In this document: one piece after another, positions 49,167 through 56,955 of the stretch
How positions within the stretch are numbered: position 1 is the first letter of the stretch
How the letters are laid out: each line of letters starts with the position of its first letter
DNA from: Ancylobacter sp. TS-1
Lineage (GTDB): Bacteria > Pseudomonadota > Alphaproteobacteria > Rhizobiales > Xanthobacteraceae
Assembly (NCBI RefSeq): GCF_009223885.1
Contig: NZ_CP045144.1
Span: 2,220,001-2,284,000 of the forward strand
DNA length: 64,000 nt
Reading direction: 5' to 3'
Translations under genes and position numbers: made by a program
Notes under the pieces: generated by a model
The model's input: the letters and a program-made list of their open reading frames with translations, nothing else
What the model was told of the DNA's origin: nothing
Databases searched by the model: none

Positions 49167-51152
49167 TTGTTGGAGACCAGACGCGGACCGGCCAGCGTAA
49201 GGCGCTCCCAGGCGGCGGGTTTCGACCTCGGCGACGAGCCACCGCTCGGCGTCGACGGCGACGCCGAGGAGCCGATCAACCGCCGCCGGGTCTCCCTGCG
49301 CTGGCTCATGGCCACGCTGCTCACCGGCATCTGCGGCGCCGCGCTGATGGGCGGGGCGGTCTATGCCGCGCTCGATGGCGAATATCGCTTCGCACAGACC
49401 CCGGAGACGGTGCGCTCGGCCCTGCGCGGCGCGCTCGCCGCCGGCGAGCGCCCCTCCAACGTTGCCCGCAAGGGCGACCGCATGTCGATCCTGTCGGAAA
49501 GCTTCAGCGCCAAGCAGACGCTGCGCCTGGCCACCACCTCCAAGGACGGCGACCGCGAGATCATCAAGGTGCGCGCCGTCACCAAGGTCGCCACCAATCT
49601 CGCCCAGGGGATCACCTCCGCCTCGGTCGACGTGCCGCGCTTCAATCCGGCCAAGCTGGTCGCCGAATCCAGCAACACCAACGACGCGGAAACCGCTCAG
49701 GCCGAGCCGACGGGCGACCTCACCATCGCCCTGCGCGACATTGGCAGCCTGCCGCCGAGCACACGCTTCGCCGCCGAGCTTCCGATGGAAGACGTGCTGA
49801 TGAAGGTGCGCGAGACCGCCGAATTCAGCCTGCCGGCCGAAAGCCGCGCGCCCGCCTTGCCCGGCATCGCGACCGCCGGCGTCGGGCCGCTCGCCTATGC
49901 GCCCGCCGGCGCCGCCGACCCGGTGAAGGCGCTGCACCAGCCGGAGAATGTCAGCTCGGTCGACAAATCGGCCGAGGATGCCTCCGGCGGCAATGACTGG
50001 TCGGAGCGCACCGTCGTCGCCAAGTCGGGCGACACCATCGCCTCGATCCTCGTCGACATGGGCGTCGCCGAGGTCTCGGCCGATGCCGCCTCCTCCGCCT
50101 TCAACGCCCGCGAATTGCAGGGCAACCTCACCCCCGGCCTGCGGCTAAAGGTGCTGCTCGACGCCTCGGGCAATGGCGTGGTGCCGCTGCGCGTCGCCGT
50201 ATTCGGCGACAATGGCCATCAGGGCACGGTGGCGCTCTCCGATCTCGGCAAGTTCCTCCCCGTGCAGGAGCCGGCCGACATCCAGGTCGCCGACGTGGCC
50301 CCGGACGAGGGCGACGACGAGGGCGGCGGACGCGGCATCACGCTCTATGACAGCATCTGGGAGACCGCGCTGCGCCACGAGGTGCCGCGCCCGGTCATCG
50401 AGAGCATGATCCGGGTCTATTCCTTCGACGTCGATTTCCAGCGCCGGGTGCGGGCGGGCGATTCGCTCGAAGTGGTCTATGAGCCGGACGAGGCGGGCGG
50501 CGCCGGCGGCGTGCTGTTCGCCGGGCTCTCGGTCGGCGGCGAGGAGCGGCGCTACTACCGCTACCAGACCCAGGACGACGGGCTGATCGACTTCTACGAC
50601 GAGGCCGGCAAGAGCGCGAAGAAGTTCCTCGTCCGCAAGCCGATCTCGGCCGGCCAGCTGCGCTCGGGCTTCGGCATGCGCCGCCATCCCATTCTCGGCT
50701 ACAGCCGCCTGCATTCCGGCGTCGACTGGGCCGACCGCACCGGCACACCGATCTATGCCGCCGGCAACGGCGTCATCACCAAGGCGGCGTGGACGTCCGG
50801 CTATGGCCGCCGCATCGAGATCCAGCACGCCAACGGCTATGTGACGACCTATTCGCACCAGTCCGGCTTCGCCAAGGGCATACGCGAGGGGCTGCGGGTG
50901 CGGCAGGGACAGCTCATCGGCTATATCGGCTCGACCGGCCTCTCCACCGGCGCCCACCTGCACTATGAGGTGCTGGTGAACGGGCGCTTCGTCGATCCGA
51001 TGCGCATCCGCCTGCCGCGCGGGCGGGCGCTCGACGGGCGCGTCCTCGCCGCCTTCGAGCAGGAGCGCACGCGCATCGATTCGCTGCTGAACCACGGCCC
51101 CGCCGCCAAGGTCGCCTCCGGCGCCGGGGCGCGCGACGACGGCACCAACTGA
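49167..51152 (+). CDS. M23-family metallopeptidase (LytM-type) with LysM-like middle region
   Basis: A 661-residue envelope protein. Start is TTG 49167 (or TTG 49170) with GGGGAAGC upstream. A 45-residue cytoplasmic N-terminus is followed by one transmembrane helix (RWLMATLLTGICGAALMGGAVYAAL). A long low-complexity region and an OapA/LysM-like segment (VAKSGDTIASILVDMGVAEVSADAASSAF) follow. The C-terminal M23 domain (about 490-610) has Zn ligands in RLHSGVDWA and GAHLHYEVLVNGRFVDP. It likely cleaves or regulates cleavage of peptidoglycan cross-links during growth. It overlaps no neighbour; an esterase gene follows after 10 bp. Confidence 0.88.
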   Translation: MLETRRGPASVRRSQAAGFDLGDEPPLGVDGDAEEPINRRRVSLRWLMATLLTGICGAALMGGAVYAALDGEYRFAQTPETVRSALRGALAAGERPSNVARKGDRMSILSESFSAKQTLRLATTSKDGDREIIKVRAVTKVATNLAQGITSASVDVPRFNPAKLVAESSNTNDAETAQAEPTGDLTIALRDIGSLPPSTRFAAELPMEDVLMKVRETAEFSLPAESRAPALPGIATAGVGPLAYAPAGAADPVKALHQPENVSSVDKSAEDASGGNDWSERTVVAKSGDTIASILVDMGVAEVSADAASSAFNARELQGNLTPGLRLKVLLDASGNGVVPLRVAVFGDNGHQGTVALSDLGKFLPVQEPADIQVADVAPDEGDDEGGGRGITLYDSIWETALRHEVPRPVIESMIRVYSFDVDFQRRVRAGDSLEVVYEPDEAGGAGGVLFAGLSVGGEERRYYRYQTQDDGLIDFYDEAGKSAKKFLVRKPISAGQLRSGFGMRRHPILGYSRLHSGVDWADRTGTPIYAAGNGVITKAAWTSGYGRRIEIQHANGYVTTYSHQSGFAKGIREGLRVRQGQLIGYIGSTGLSTGAHLHYEVLVNGRFVDPMRIRLPRGRALDGRVLAAFEQERTRIDSLLNHGPAAKVASGAGARDDGTN

Positions 51153-51162
51153 GGGCCGCGCC

Positions 51163-51822
51163 ATGCTGGACGGACCGCGCCTGCCGCCCCGCTCCGGCCG
51201 TCCGGCCACCTCGCTCGTCGTGCTGCTGCACGGCTACGGCGCCGACGGGCGCGACCTGATCGACCTCGGCCAGTACTGGGCGCCGCAGCTGCCCGACACC
51301 GCCTTCGTCTCCCCGCACGCGCCCGAGCCGCTGGCCATCGCCCCGGTCGGCCGGCAATGGTTCGGCTATGTCGAGCGCGACGACCGCGAGCGCTGGACCG
51401 GGGTGCAGAGCGCCCATCCCGCGCTCGACGGCTTCCTCGACGCCGAGTTGGCCCGGCTCGGCCTGCCCGGCTCGCGGCTCGCGCTGGTCGGCTTCAGCCA
51501 GGGCACGATGATGGCGCTGCACACCGGGCTGCGCCGCAAGGTCGCGCCCGCCGGCATTGTCGGCTTCTCCGGCATCCATGTGCTGCCGCCAGAGCGCGCG
51601 CTGGAGGCGTTCGACGCCGAAATCGTCGCCCGCCCGCCGGTGCTGCTGATCCATGGCGATCTCGACCCGGTGATTCCCCCCGTCGCCCTGCCACGCGCGG
51701 TGGAAAGCCTTGAGAAGCGCGGCATCGCGGTGCGCGCGCGCCTCTCCAGCGGGCTCACCCACGGCATCGACGAGATCGGGCTGACGCTGGCCGGCAGCTT
51801 CCTGGGCGAAGTCCTCGCCTGA
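51163..51822 (+). CDS. Alpha/beta hydrolase of the phospholipase/carboxylesterase (YpfH/EstB) family
   Basis: A 219-residue cytoplasmic serine hydrolase without a signal peptide. LVVLLHGYGADGRDLIDLG is the oxyanion-side block, ALVGFSQGTMMALHTG holds the nucleophile (G-F-S-Q-G), and the acid/base pair is in IHGDLDPVIPP and SSGLTHGIDEIGL. Members cleave short-chain carboxyl esters. ATG 51163 is 10 bp after the M23 peptidase gene, so it is probably co-transcribed. Confidence 0.85.
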   Translation: MLDGPRLPPRSGRPATSLVVLLHGYGADGRDLIDLGQYWAPQLPDTAFVSPHAPEPLAIAPVGRQWFGYVERDDRERWTGVQSAHPALDGFLDAELARLGLPGSRLALVGFSQGTMMALHTGLRRKVAPAGIVGFSGIHVLPPERALEAFDAEIVARPPVLLIHGDLDPVIPPVALPRAVESLEKRGIAVRARLSSGLTHGIDEIGLTLAGSFLGEVLA

Positions 51823-51887
51823 GCGCCGCGCGCGACGGTCGCGCGGATGAAGGGCGGCGCCGGCGCGGCTCGCGCGCATACAGGCGC

Positions 51888-51915
51888 TTCACAAGATTGA
51901 CACGCTACATATAGA
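51888..51915 (+). promoter_or_regulatory. Possible sigma-70-type promoter of the HNH endonuclease gene
   Basis: TTCACA at 51888-51893 and TATAGA at 51910-51915, spaced 16 bp, lie in an AT-rich patch (51888-51920) and 65 bp ahead of the TTG start at 51980. A TTGACA at 51897 is an alternative -35, but no -10 lies at a matching distance. Confidence 0.4.
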
Positions 51916-51979
51916 CTATCGCGGTGCGTCGAGCGGCGCCGATTCAGCCGTTGGCGGCGCTTCATGCAGGGAGCGAGCG

Positions 51980-52537
51980 TTGACGGCGACTTTGTCTCCA
52001 GGTGCCTGGCCGGCCCTCGTGCTCAACGCCGATTACCGGCCGCTGAGCTATTACCCGCTCTCGGTCTGGTCCTGGCAGGACGCGATCAAGGCCGTGTTCC
52101 TCGACCGCGTGAACATCGTCGAATATTACGAGCGTCAGGTCTCCAGCGCGACGTTCCAGATGCGTCTGCCGAGCGTGGTCTCGCTCAAGGCGTTCATCCG
52201 GCCCGCGCGCCAGCCGGCCTTCACCCGCTTCAACGTGTTCCTGCGCGACCGCTTCACCTGCCAGTACTGCGATTCGCGCGACGACCTGACTTTCGACCAT
52301 GTGATCCCGCGCTCGCGCGGTGGCCAGACCACCTGGGAGAACGTCGTCGCCGCCTGCTCGCCCTGCAACCTGCGCAAGGGCAGCATGATGCCGGCCGACG
52401 CGCACATGATCCCGCGCCAGCGGCCCTTCCAGCCGTCGATCTTCGATCTGCACCAGAACGGCCGGCATTTCCCGCCGAACTACCTGCACGGTAGCTGGGT
52501 CGACTATCTCTACTGGGACACCGAACTCGACCCGTAA
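51980..52537 (+). CDS. HNH endonuclease family protein
   Basis: A 185-residue protein starting at TTG 51980, with GGAG 9 nt upstream. The HNH motif is well formed: zinc cysteines in CQYCDSRDD and CSPCNLRKG, with DHVIPRSRGGQTTWENVV between them. The N-terminal 80 residues (LNADYRPLSYYPLSVWSWQDAIKAVFLDRV) are typical of a widespread group of stand-alone chromosomal HNH proteins of unknown substrate. No restriction methylase or mobile-element gene is adjacent, so a housekeeping nuclease role is more likely than a selfish one. Confidence 0.85.
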   Translation: MTATLSPGAWPALVLNADYRPLSYYPLSVWSWQDAIKAVFLDRVNIVEYYERQVSSATFQMRLPSVVSLKAFIRPARQPAFTRFNVFLRDRFTCQYCDSRDDLTFDHVIPRSRGGQTTWENVVAACSPCNLRKGSMMPADAHMIPRQRPFQPSIFDLHQNGRHFPPNYLHGSWVDYLYWDTELDP

Positions 52538-52558
52538 GCGGACGCGCCGCCGGCCCGT

Positions 52559-53089
52559 TCAGTCGCGCGCGGCGGCGCCCCACATGGCGACCAGCGTCAG
52601 CGCGGCGGCGATGAAGGCGTTGTAGCCGGCGAGCGAGAGGCCGAGCAGCCGCCACGGCGCCTCGTCGCAGCGCACCACGCGGGCCTGCTGGAGCTGGCCG
52701 AGAATATCCCCGTTCTGCATCGCCGGCCCGCTGCCCGAACAGGCGGTCGGCCCGGCCCAGAAGCCCCATTCGTTGCCGGCGTGATAGACCGCGAGGAAGG
52801 TGCCGAGCGCCATCAGCATCGCCGCCAGCACGATGGCGATGCGGGCCTGTCCCGGCCGGCGGGCGAAGGCCAGCAACGCGCCGACCAGCGCCAGCGGAAC
52901 GCCGATGTAATAGGGGATACGCTGCTCCAGGCAGAGCGGGCACGGGGCGAGGCCGACGACGAGCTGGAAGTACCACGCCCCCGCCAGCGTGCCCGCGCCG
53001 ATGACGGCGACGATCAGCCCCGCGGTGATCTGCCGGTTGCGCACGGCGGGCGAGGAAAGCGGTGCGGCGGCGGTGTGCGAAGCGGTCAT
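52559..53089 (-). CDS. dsbB: Disulfide bond formation protein B (DsbB)
   Basis: A 176-residue membrane protein with four transmembrane segments. The quinone-linked pair is C-x-x-C in GLAPCPLCLEQRIPYY, and the second periplasmic pair is Cys in PTACSGSGP and VVRCDEAPW, in the normal DsbB position between helices 3 and 4. It re-oxidises DsbA. ATG 53089 is chosen; ATG 53101 (MGPF) is an alternative. It is the more canonical of the two DsbB-like proteins in this window. It converges with the HNH gene. Confidence 0.88.
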   Translation of the reverse strand: MTASHTAAAPLSSPAVRNRQITAGLIVAVIGAGTLAGAWYFQLVVGLAPCPLCLEQRIPYYIGVPLALVGALLAFARRPGQARIAIVLAAMLMALGTFLAVYHAGNEWGFWAGPTACSGSGPAMQNGDILGQLQQARVVRCDEAPWRLLGLSLAGYNAFIAAALTLVAMWGAAARD

Positions 53090-53164
53090 GAAAGGCCCCA
53101 TCTGGTCGGTTCGCGCTACAACTAGCCGCTGGCCCGCCCGGTGCAAGTCACTTGTCCGCGCAGG

Positions 53165-54043
53165 TCACTTGTCTGAAGCGACGGCATCTCCGGGCGGCGC
53201 GTCGGCGAGGGCGAAGCGCAGCGCCCGCGCCATCGCCGCCGGCAGGATCGAGGCGTGGTCCTCGCCGGCCATCAGCTCAAATTCCACCCGCGCCTGCGGA
53301 CCCAGCTCGCGCGCCGCCCGGGCGGCGAAATCCCGCGCCCGGTCGACCATGCCGCGCCGCGCCCGGCGCGCCGCCATCTCGGCCGCCTCCGGCCGCGAGG
53401 CCTGCCAGGGCGCCAGCGCCTGCTCCCATTCCCCCACCAGCACCGCCAGCCGCGCGGGCGTGCCCCGGGCCTGCGCCAGCCCCTCGACCAGCCGCGCCTC
53501 GTCCCACCAGATCGACGGGCTCACCGCGACATGGGAGCGGAACGTGGCGCCGCCGCGCGCCAGCGCGTCGAGCACCAGCCAGCCGGCCAGCGAATGGCCG
53601 AACAGCGTCTGCCGCGCCGGATCGAGCGGCAGCATGCCCGCGACATGCGGCTTCAGCGTGCCCTCGATGAAGGCGAGGAAGGCGTCGCGCCCGCCGGTCG
53701 GACGCGCCTGTCCGGGCCGGCCGGCCTCCGCGCCGGGGCCGGCGGTGTAGTCGAAGCTTCGCCGCGCCCGGTGGTCGTCGCCCTCGGGATAGCCGATGCC
53801 GACGATGACGGCCGGTGAAATGCCGGTGGCCGGCGGGCGCACCGCGCCGCGCCGCATCACCTCGGCGAAGGTGGCGAAACCCGCATTGGCGTCGAGCATG
53901 AAGACCGCCGGGAACCCCGCCGGCGGCGCCTCGCCGGGCGGCCGGGCGAGGAAGATGCGCCACGGCCGGCCGTCGCTCGCGCCCCCTCCGCGCGCCGGGG
54001 CGAGGTCGAACCATTCGGCATCGGGCAGGGTGACGGGGTTCAT
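53165..54043 (-). CDS. Siderophore esterase of the Fes/IroE type (alpha/beta hydrolase)
   Basis: A 292-residue alpha/beta hydrolase without a signal peptide. FPAVFMLDANAGFATFAEVMRR and VIVGIGYPEGDDHRARRSFDYT match the enterochelin-esterase-like family. The nucleophile lies in LFGHSLAGWLVLDAL (G-H-S-L-A-G), VSPSIWWDE follows, and the catalytic His is in AGEDHASILPAAM. Such enzymes hydrolyse catecholate trilactones or linear forms to release iron. Its placement beside the siderophore genes supports this. ATG 54043 gives the family N-terminus; the longer frame to 54301 is rejected. It is divergent from the FecCD gene. Confidence 0.82.
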   Translation of the reverse strand: MNPVTLPDAEWFDLAPARGGGASDGRPWRIFLARPPGEAPPAGFPAVFMLDANAGFATFAEVMRRGAVRPPATGISPAVIVGIGYPEGDDHRARRSFDYTAGPGAEAGRPGQARPTGGRDAFLAFIEGTLKPHVAGMLPLDPARQTLFGHSLAGWLVLDALARGGATFRSHVAVSPSIWWDEARLVEGLAQARGTPARLAVLVGEWEQALAPWQASRPEAAEMAARRARRGMVDRARDFAARAARELGPQARVEFELMAGEDHASILPAAMARALRFALADAPPGDAVASDK

Positions 54044-54131
54044 CGGCAGTCGCGGAAAGGTGGGGCGAAAAGATCGGCGATAGCCAAGCTCTAGCCCATG
54101 GGCGAGGCAGCGCAAGCGCACGCTCCGACAA

Positions 54132-54156
54132 TGGAACCATTCCAAGGAATTTCCTT
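54132..54156. promoter_or_regulatory. ICE/Irr-like palindromes in the fes-fecCD divergent promoter region
   Basis: Two adjacent inverted repeats: TGGAA-CCA-TTCCA (54132-54144) and AAGGAA-T-TTCCTT (54144-54156). The first keeps the GAA-N3-TTC core of the rhizobial iron control element bound by Irr, whose consensus is TTTAGAANNNTTCTAAA. They lie in the 191-bp spacer between the esterase and the FecCD permease, exactly where iron-dependent control is expected. Confidence 0.5.
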
Positions 54157-54234
54157 TCCGTAACAGGAACTTGACCGCCTTCGGCCGCTCATGCAGAACC
54201 CTCTGACCGCCGCCGACCGGCCACCGGAGACAGG

Positions 54235-55326
54235 ATGAGCGAGCCTTCCGCCAGAGCCGACGACCGACCGGGGGCCGGCACGGGCGCACCCGTGGCGGCA
54301 CTGGCCGCCTATGCGCGCCTCGTGCGCCGGCGCCTCGCCATCCTCGCCGGGCTCGGCGCGCTGATGCTGGTGGCGCTGGTGCTCGACATCGCCACCGGCC
54401 CCTCCAACCTGCCCATCGGCACGGTCGTGACCGGCCTTCTCGACCCCGCCGCGCTGGACGCGCCCGCCCGCGTCATCATCTGGGAGGTGCGCCTGCCCTA
54501 TGCGCTGATGGCGGTGCTGGTGGGCGTGGCGCTGGCGCTGGCCGGCGCCGAGATGCAGACCATCCTCAACAACCCGCTGGCCAGCCCCTTCACGCTCGGC
54601 GTCTCCTCCGCCGCTTCCTTCGGCGCGGCGCTGGCGCTGGTGCTCGGCGCCAGCCTGCCCTTCCTGCCGGCCGACTGGAACCTGCCGGCCTTCGCCTTCC
54701 TGTTCGCCTTCGGCTCGGTGCTGCTGCTGCAGGCGCTGTCCAGCCTGCGCGGCACCGGGGTGGAGACGCTGGTGCTGTTCGGCATCGCGCTGGTGTTCAC
54801 CTTCAACGCGCTGGTGGCGCTGGTGCAGTTCGTCGCCAGCCAGGAGGCGTTGCAGCAGCTGGTGTTCTGGAGCATGGGCAGCCTCTCGCGGGCGACCTGG
54901 CCCAAGCTCGGCGTGCTGGGCCTCGTGATCCTCGCCGTCGTCCCCTTCGCGCTGCGGGCCTCATGGCGGATGACGGCGCTGCGGCTCGGTGAGGACCGCG
55001 CGCGCTCCTTCGGCATCTCGGTGGCGCGGCTGCGCTTCTTCTCGCTGCTGCGGGTGAGCCTGCTGGCGGCGACCTCGGTCGCCTTTGTCGGCACCATCGG
55101 CTTCATCGGGCTGGTGGCGCCGCACATCGCCCGGATGCTGGTCGGCGAGGATCACCGCTTCTTCCTGCCCGCCTCCATGCTGGCGGGAGCGGCGATCATG
55201 TCGCTGGCCTCGGTGGCCTCGAAGACGCTGGTGCCCGGCGCGCTGCTGCCGGTGGGCATCGTCACCGCGCTGATCGGGGTGCCCTTCTTCATGGCGCTCA
55301 TCTTCGCGCGGCGGGAGCGGCTGTGA
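54235..55326 (+). CDS. FecCD-family iron-siderophore ABC transporter permease
   Basis: A 363-residue inner-membrane permease with about ten hydrophobic segments. RLPYALMAVLVGVALALAGAEMQTILNNPLASPFTLGVSS is the FecCD signature, and GFIGLVAPHIARMLVGEDHR carries the cytoplasmic coupling loop to the ATPase. It moves ferric siderophore across the inner membrane. It is followed by its ATPase with an overlapping start. The matching periplasmic binding protein and outer-membrane receptor are not in this window. Confidence 0.9.
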   Translation: MSEPSARADDRPGAGTGAPVAALAAYARLVRRRLAILAGLGALMLVALVLDIATGPSNLPIGTVVTGLLDPAALDAPARVIIWEVRLPYALMAVLVGVALALAGAEMQTILNNPLASPFTLGVSSAASFGAALALVLGASLPFLPADWNLPAFAFLFAFGSVLLLQALSSLRGTGVETLVLFGIALVFTFNALVALVQFVASQEALQQLVFWSMGSLSRATWPKLGVLGLVILAVVPFALRASWRMTALRLGEDRARSFGISVARLRFFSLLRVSLLAATSVAFVGTIGFIGLVAPHIARMLVGEDHRFFLPASMLAGAAIMSLASVASKTLVPGALLPVGIVTALIGVPFFMALIFARRERL

Positions 55327-56141
55327 TGGCGCCGCCTCCCCCTGCCCCTGCCCCTGCCTTTGCCGCCCCGCGCCTGCGCATCGACACCCTGTCGGCCGGC
55401 TATGGAAAGCGCCGCATCCTCGACGGGTTGACCCTGCCCGCCATTGAGGGCGGCGGCGTCACGGCGCTGATCGGCCCTAATGCGGCCGGCAAGACGACGC
55501 TGCTGCGCGCGCTCGCCGGCCTGGTTCCCGCCAGGGGCTCGATCCGCCTCGACGATGTCGAGCTGACCGGGCTTTCCGCCGCCGGCCATGCGCGCTTCGT
55601 CACCTACATGCCGCAGGCGCTGCCCCAGCGCGTGGCGCTGACCGTGTTCGAGGCGACGCTCTCGGCGCTGATGTCGGCGAGCGACGACGCCCTCTCCACC
55701 ATGGAGGCGCATGAACGCGCGCTCGCCGCACTGGAGCGGCTCGGCATCGCCGAACTGGCGCTGCGCGGGCTCGACGAACTCTCCGGCGGCCAGCGCCAGC
55801 TCGCCAGCCTCGCCCAGTCGCTGGTGCGCGAGCCGACCGTGCTGCTGCTGGACGAGCCGACCAGCGCGCTCGACATCCACCATCAGCTCAGGGTGATGCA
55901 ACTCGTCGAGGAACTGGCGCGCGAGCGCTCCATCATCGTCGTCATCGTGCTGCACGACATCGCCCAGGCCGCCCGCTATGCGCGGCGCATCGTGGTGCTG
56001 GAAAAGGGCGCCGTCGCCGCCGACGGCACGCCGCACGAGGCGATCACCCCGGCCATGCTGGCGCGCGTCTACAAGGTGGAGGCGCGGGTGGAGACCTGCG
56101 CGCGCGGCTTCCTGCAGGTGATCGTCGACCGGGCGCTGTGA
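55326..56141 (+). CDS. Iron-siderophore ABC transporter ATP-binding protein (FecE/FepC type)
   Basis: A 271-residue ATPase with Walker A GPNAAGKTTLLRAL, Q-loop YMPQALPQ, ABC signature LSGGQRQLASLAQSLVR, Walker B VLLLDEPTSALD and switch His in IVIVLHDIAQAARYA. The start is ATG 55326, overlapping the permease stop (TGATG); GTG 55323 is in frame and also possible. It pairs with the FecCD permease just upstream. The stop faces the entA stop with 40 bp and a hairpin between them. Confidence 0.9.
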   Translation: MAPPPPAPAPAFAAPRLRIDTLSAGYGKRRILDGLTLPAIEGGGVTALIGPNAAGKTTLLRALAGLVPARGSIRLDDVELTGLSAAGHARFVTYMPQALPQRVALTVFEATLSALMSASDDALSTMEAHERALAALERLGIAELALRGLDELSGGQRQLASLAQSLVREPTVLLLDEPTSALDIHHQLRVMQLVEELARERSIIVVIVLHDIAQAARYARRIVVLEKGAVAADGTPHEAITPAMLARVYKVEARVETCARGFLQVIVDRAL

Positions 56142-56153
56142 GCCCTTTCCTTT

Positions 56154-56174
56154 CCTCTCCCCGTCGGGGAGAGG
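56154..56174. terminator. Hairpin between convergent ABC-ATPase and entA genes
   Basis: CCTCTCCCC - GTC - GGGGAGAGG, a 9-bp perfect stem with a 3-nt loop in the 40-bp convergent gap. There is no clear U-tract on either side, so its efficiency as a terminator is uncertain. Confidence 0.45.
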
Positions 56175-56181
56175 GAGCAGG

Positions 56182-56955
56182 TCACCCCCGCAAGGTGGCG
56201 CCGCCATCGACATAAAGATCGGCCATGGTGATGTGGCTGGCCCGCTCCGACAGCAGGAAGGCCACCGCCTCGGCCACATCCTCCGGCGTCGCCAGCTTGC
56301 CGAGCGGGATGCCGGCCTTGAAGGTCTCCGGCGAGCCGGCGATCACCCGCGCCGCGCCGCCCGCATCCGCCCACATGCCGGTCTGCATCGGGGTGAGCGT
56401 CGAGCCGGGCGCCACGATGTTGCAGCGAATGCCGTGCGGGGCGAGTTCCAGCCCGAGGCAGCGGGTAAACATGGTCGCCGCCGCCTTGGAGGCGGCATAG
56501 GCCGACATGGCGTGGCGGGGAATGCCGGCGGCGTTGGAGCTTACGGTGACGATCGCCCCGCGCCCGCGCGGCTGCATCGCCCGCGCCACCGCCCGGCAGA
56601 CCCGGAACACCCCGGTGGCGTTGATGTCGAGCACGCGCTCCCACTCGGCGTCGGACAGGCTCACGACCGGCTCATAGGACAGCACGCCGGCGACATGGGC
56701 GAGCAGGTCGATGGGGCCGGCCTCGCGCTCGACGCGGGCGACGAGGGCGTCGACCGCCTCGCTGGAGCGCACATCGAGCAGGGCCGGCGTCACGTCGGGG
56801 CCGAATTCGGCCAGCGCCGCGAGCCCCGCCTCGTCGCGGTCGGTCGCCACCACGCGGGCGCCCTCGGCGAGAAGCACGCGCACCACGGCCGCGCCGATGC
56901 CGCCGGCCGCCCCGGTGACGAGGGCGAGCCGCCCACTCAGACCGCTGTCGCGCAT
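56182..56955 (-). CDS. entA: 2,3-dihydro-2,3-dihydroxybenzoate dehydrogenase (EntA/DhbA)
   Basis: A 257-residue short-chain dehydrogenase. TGAAGGIG binds NAD, and NATGVF-type loop, catalytic Ser in VSSNAAGIP and Tyr-x-x-x-Lys in SAYAASKAA are present. The C-terminus [16 protein letters not shown] resembles the EntA/DhbA end. ATG 56955 with AGGAG upstream overlaps the end of entF by 19 bp. It oxidises the product of the isochorismatase to 2,3-dihydroxybenzoate. The identification as EntA rests on motifs plus its position last in the ent operon. Confidence 0.88.
   Translation of the reverse strand: MRDSGLSGRLALVTGAAGGIGAAVVRVLLAEGARVVATDRDEAGLAALAEFGPDVTPALLDVRSSEAVDALVARVEREAGPIDLLAHVAGVLSYEPVVSLSDAEWERVLDINATGVFRVCRAVARAMQPRGRGAIVTVSSNAAGIPRHAMSAYAASKAAATMFTRCLGLELAPHGIRCNIVAPGSTLTPMQTGMWADAGGAARVIAGSPETFKAGIPLGKLATPEDVAEAVAFLLSERASHITMADLYVDGGATLRG

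Noticed and set aside
51897..51902. TTGACA hexamer as the -35 of the HNH gene
   Set aside because: No -10 element lies 16-18 bp downstream; TTCACA/TATAGA is a better spaced pair, though also only tentative.
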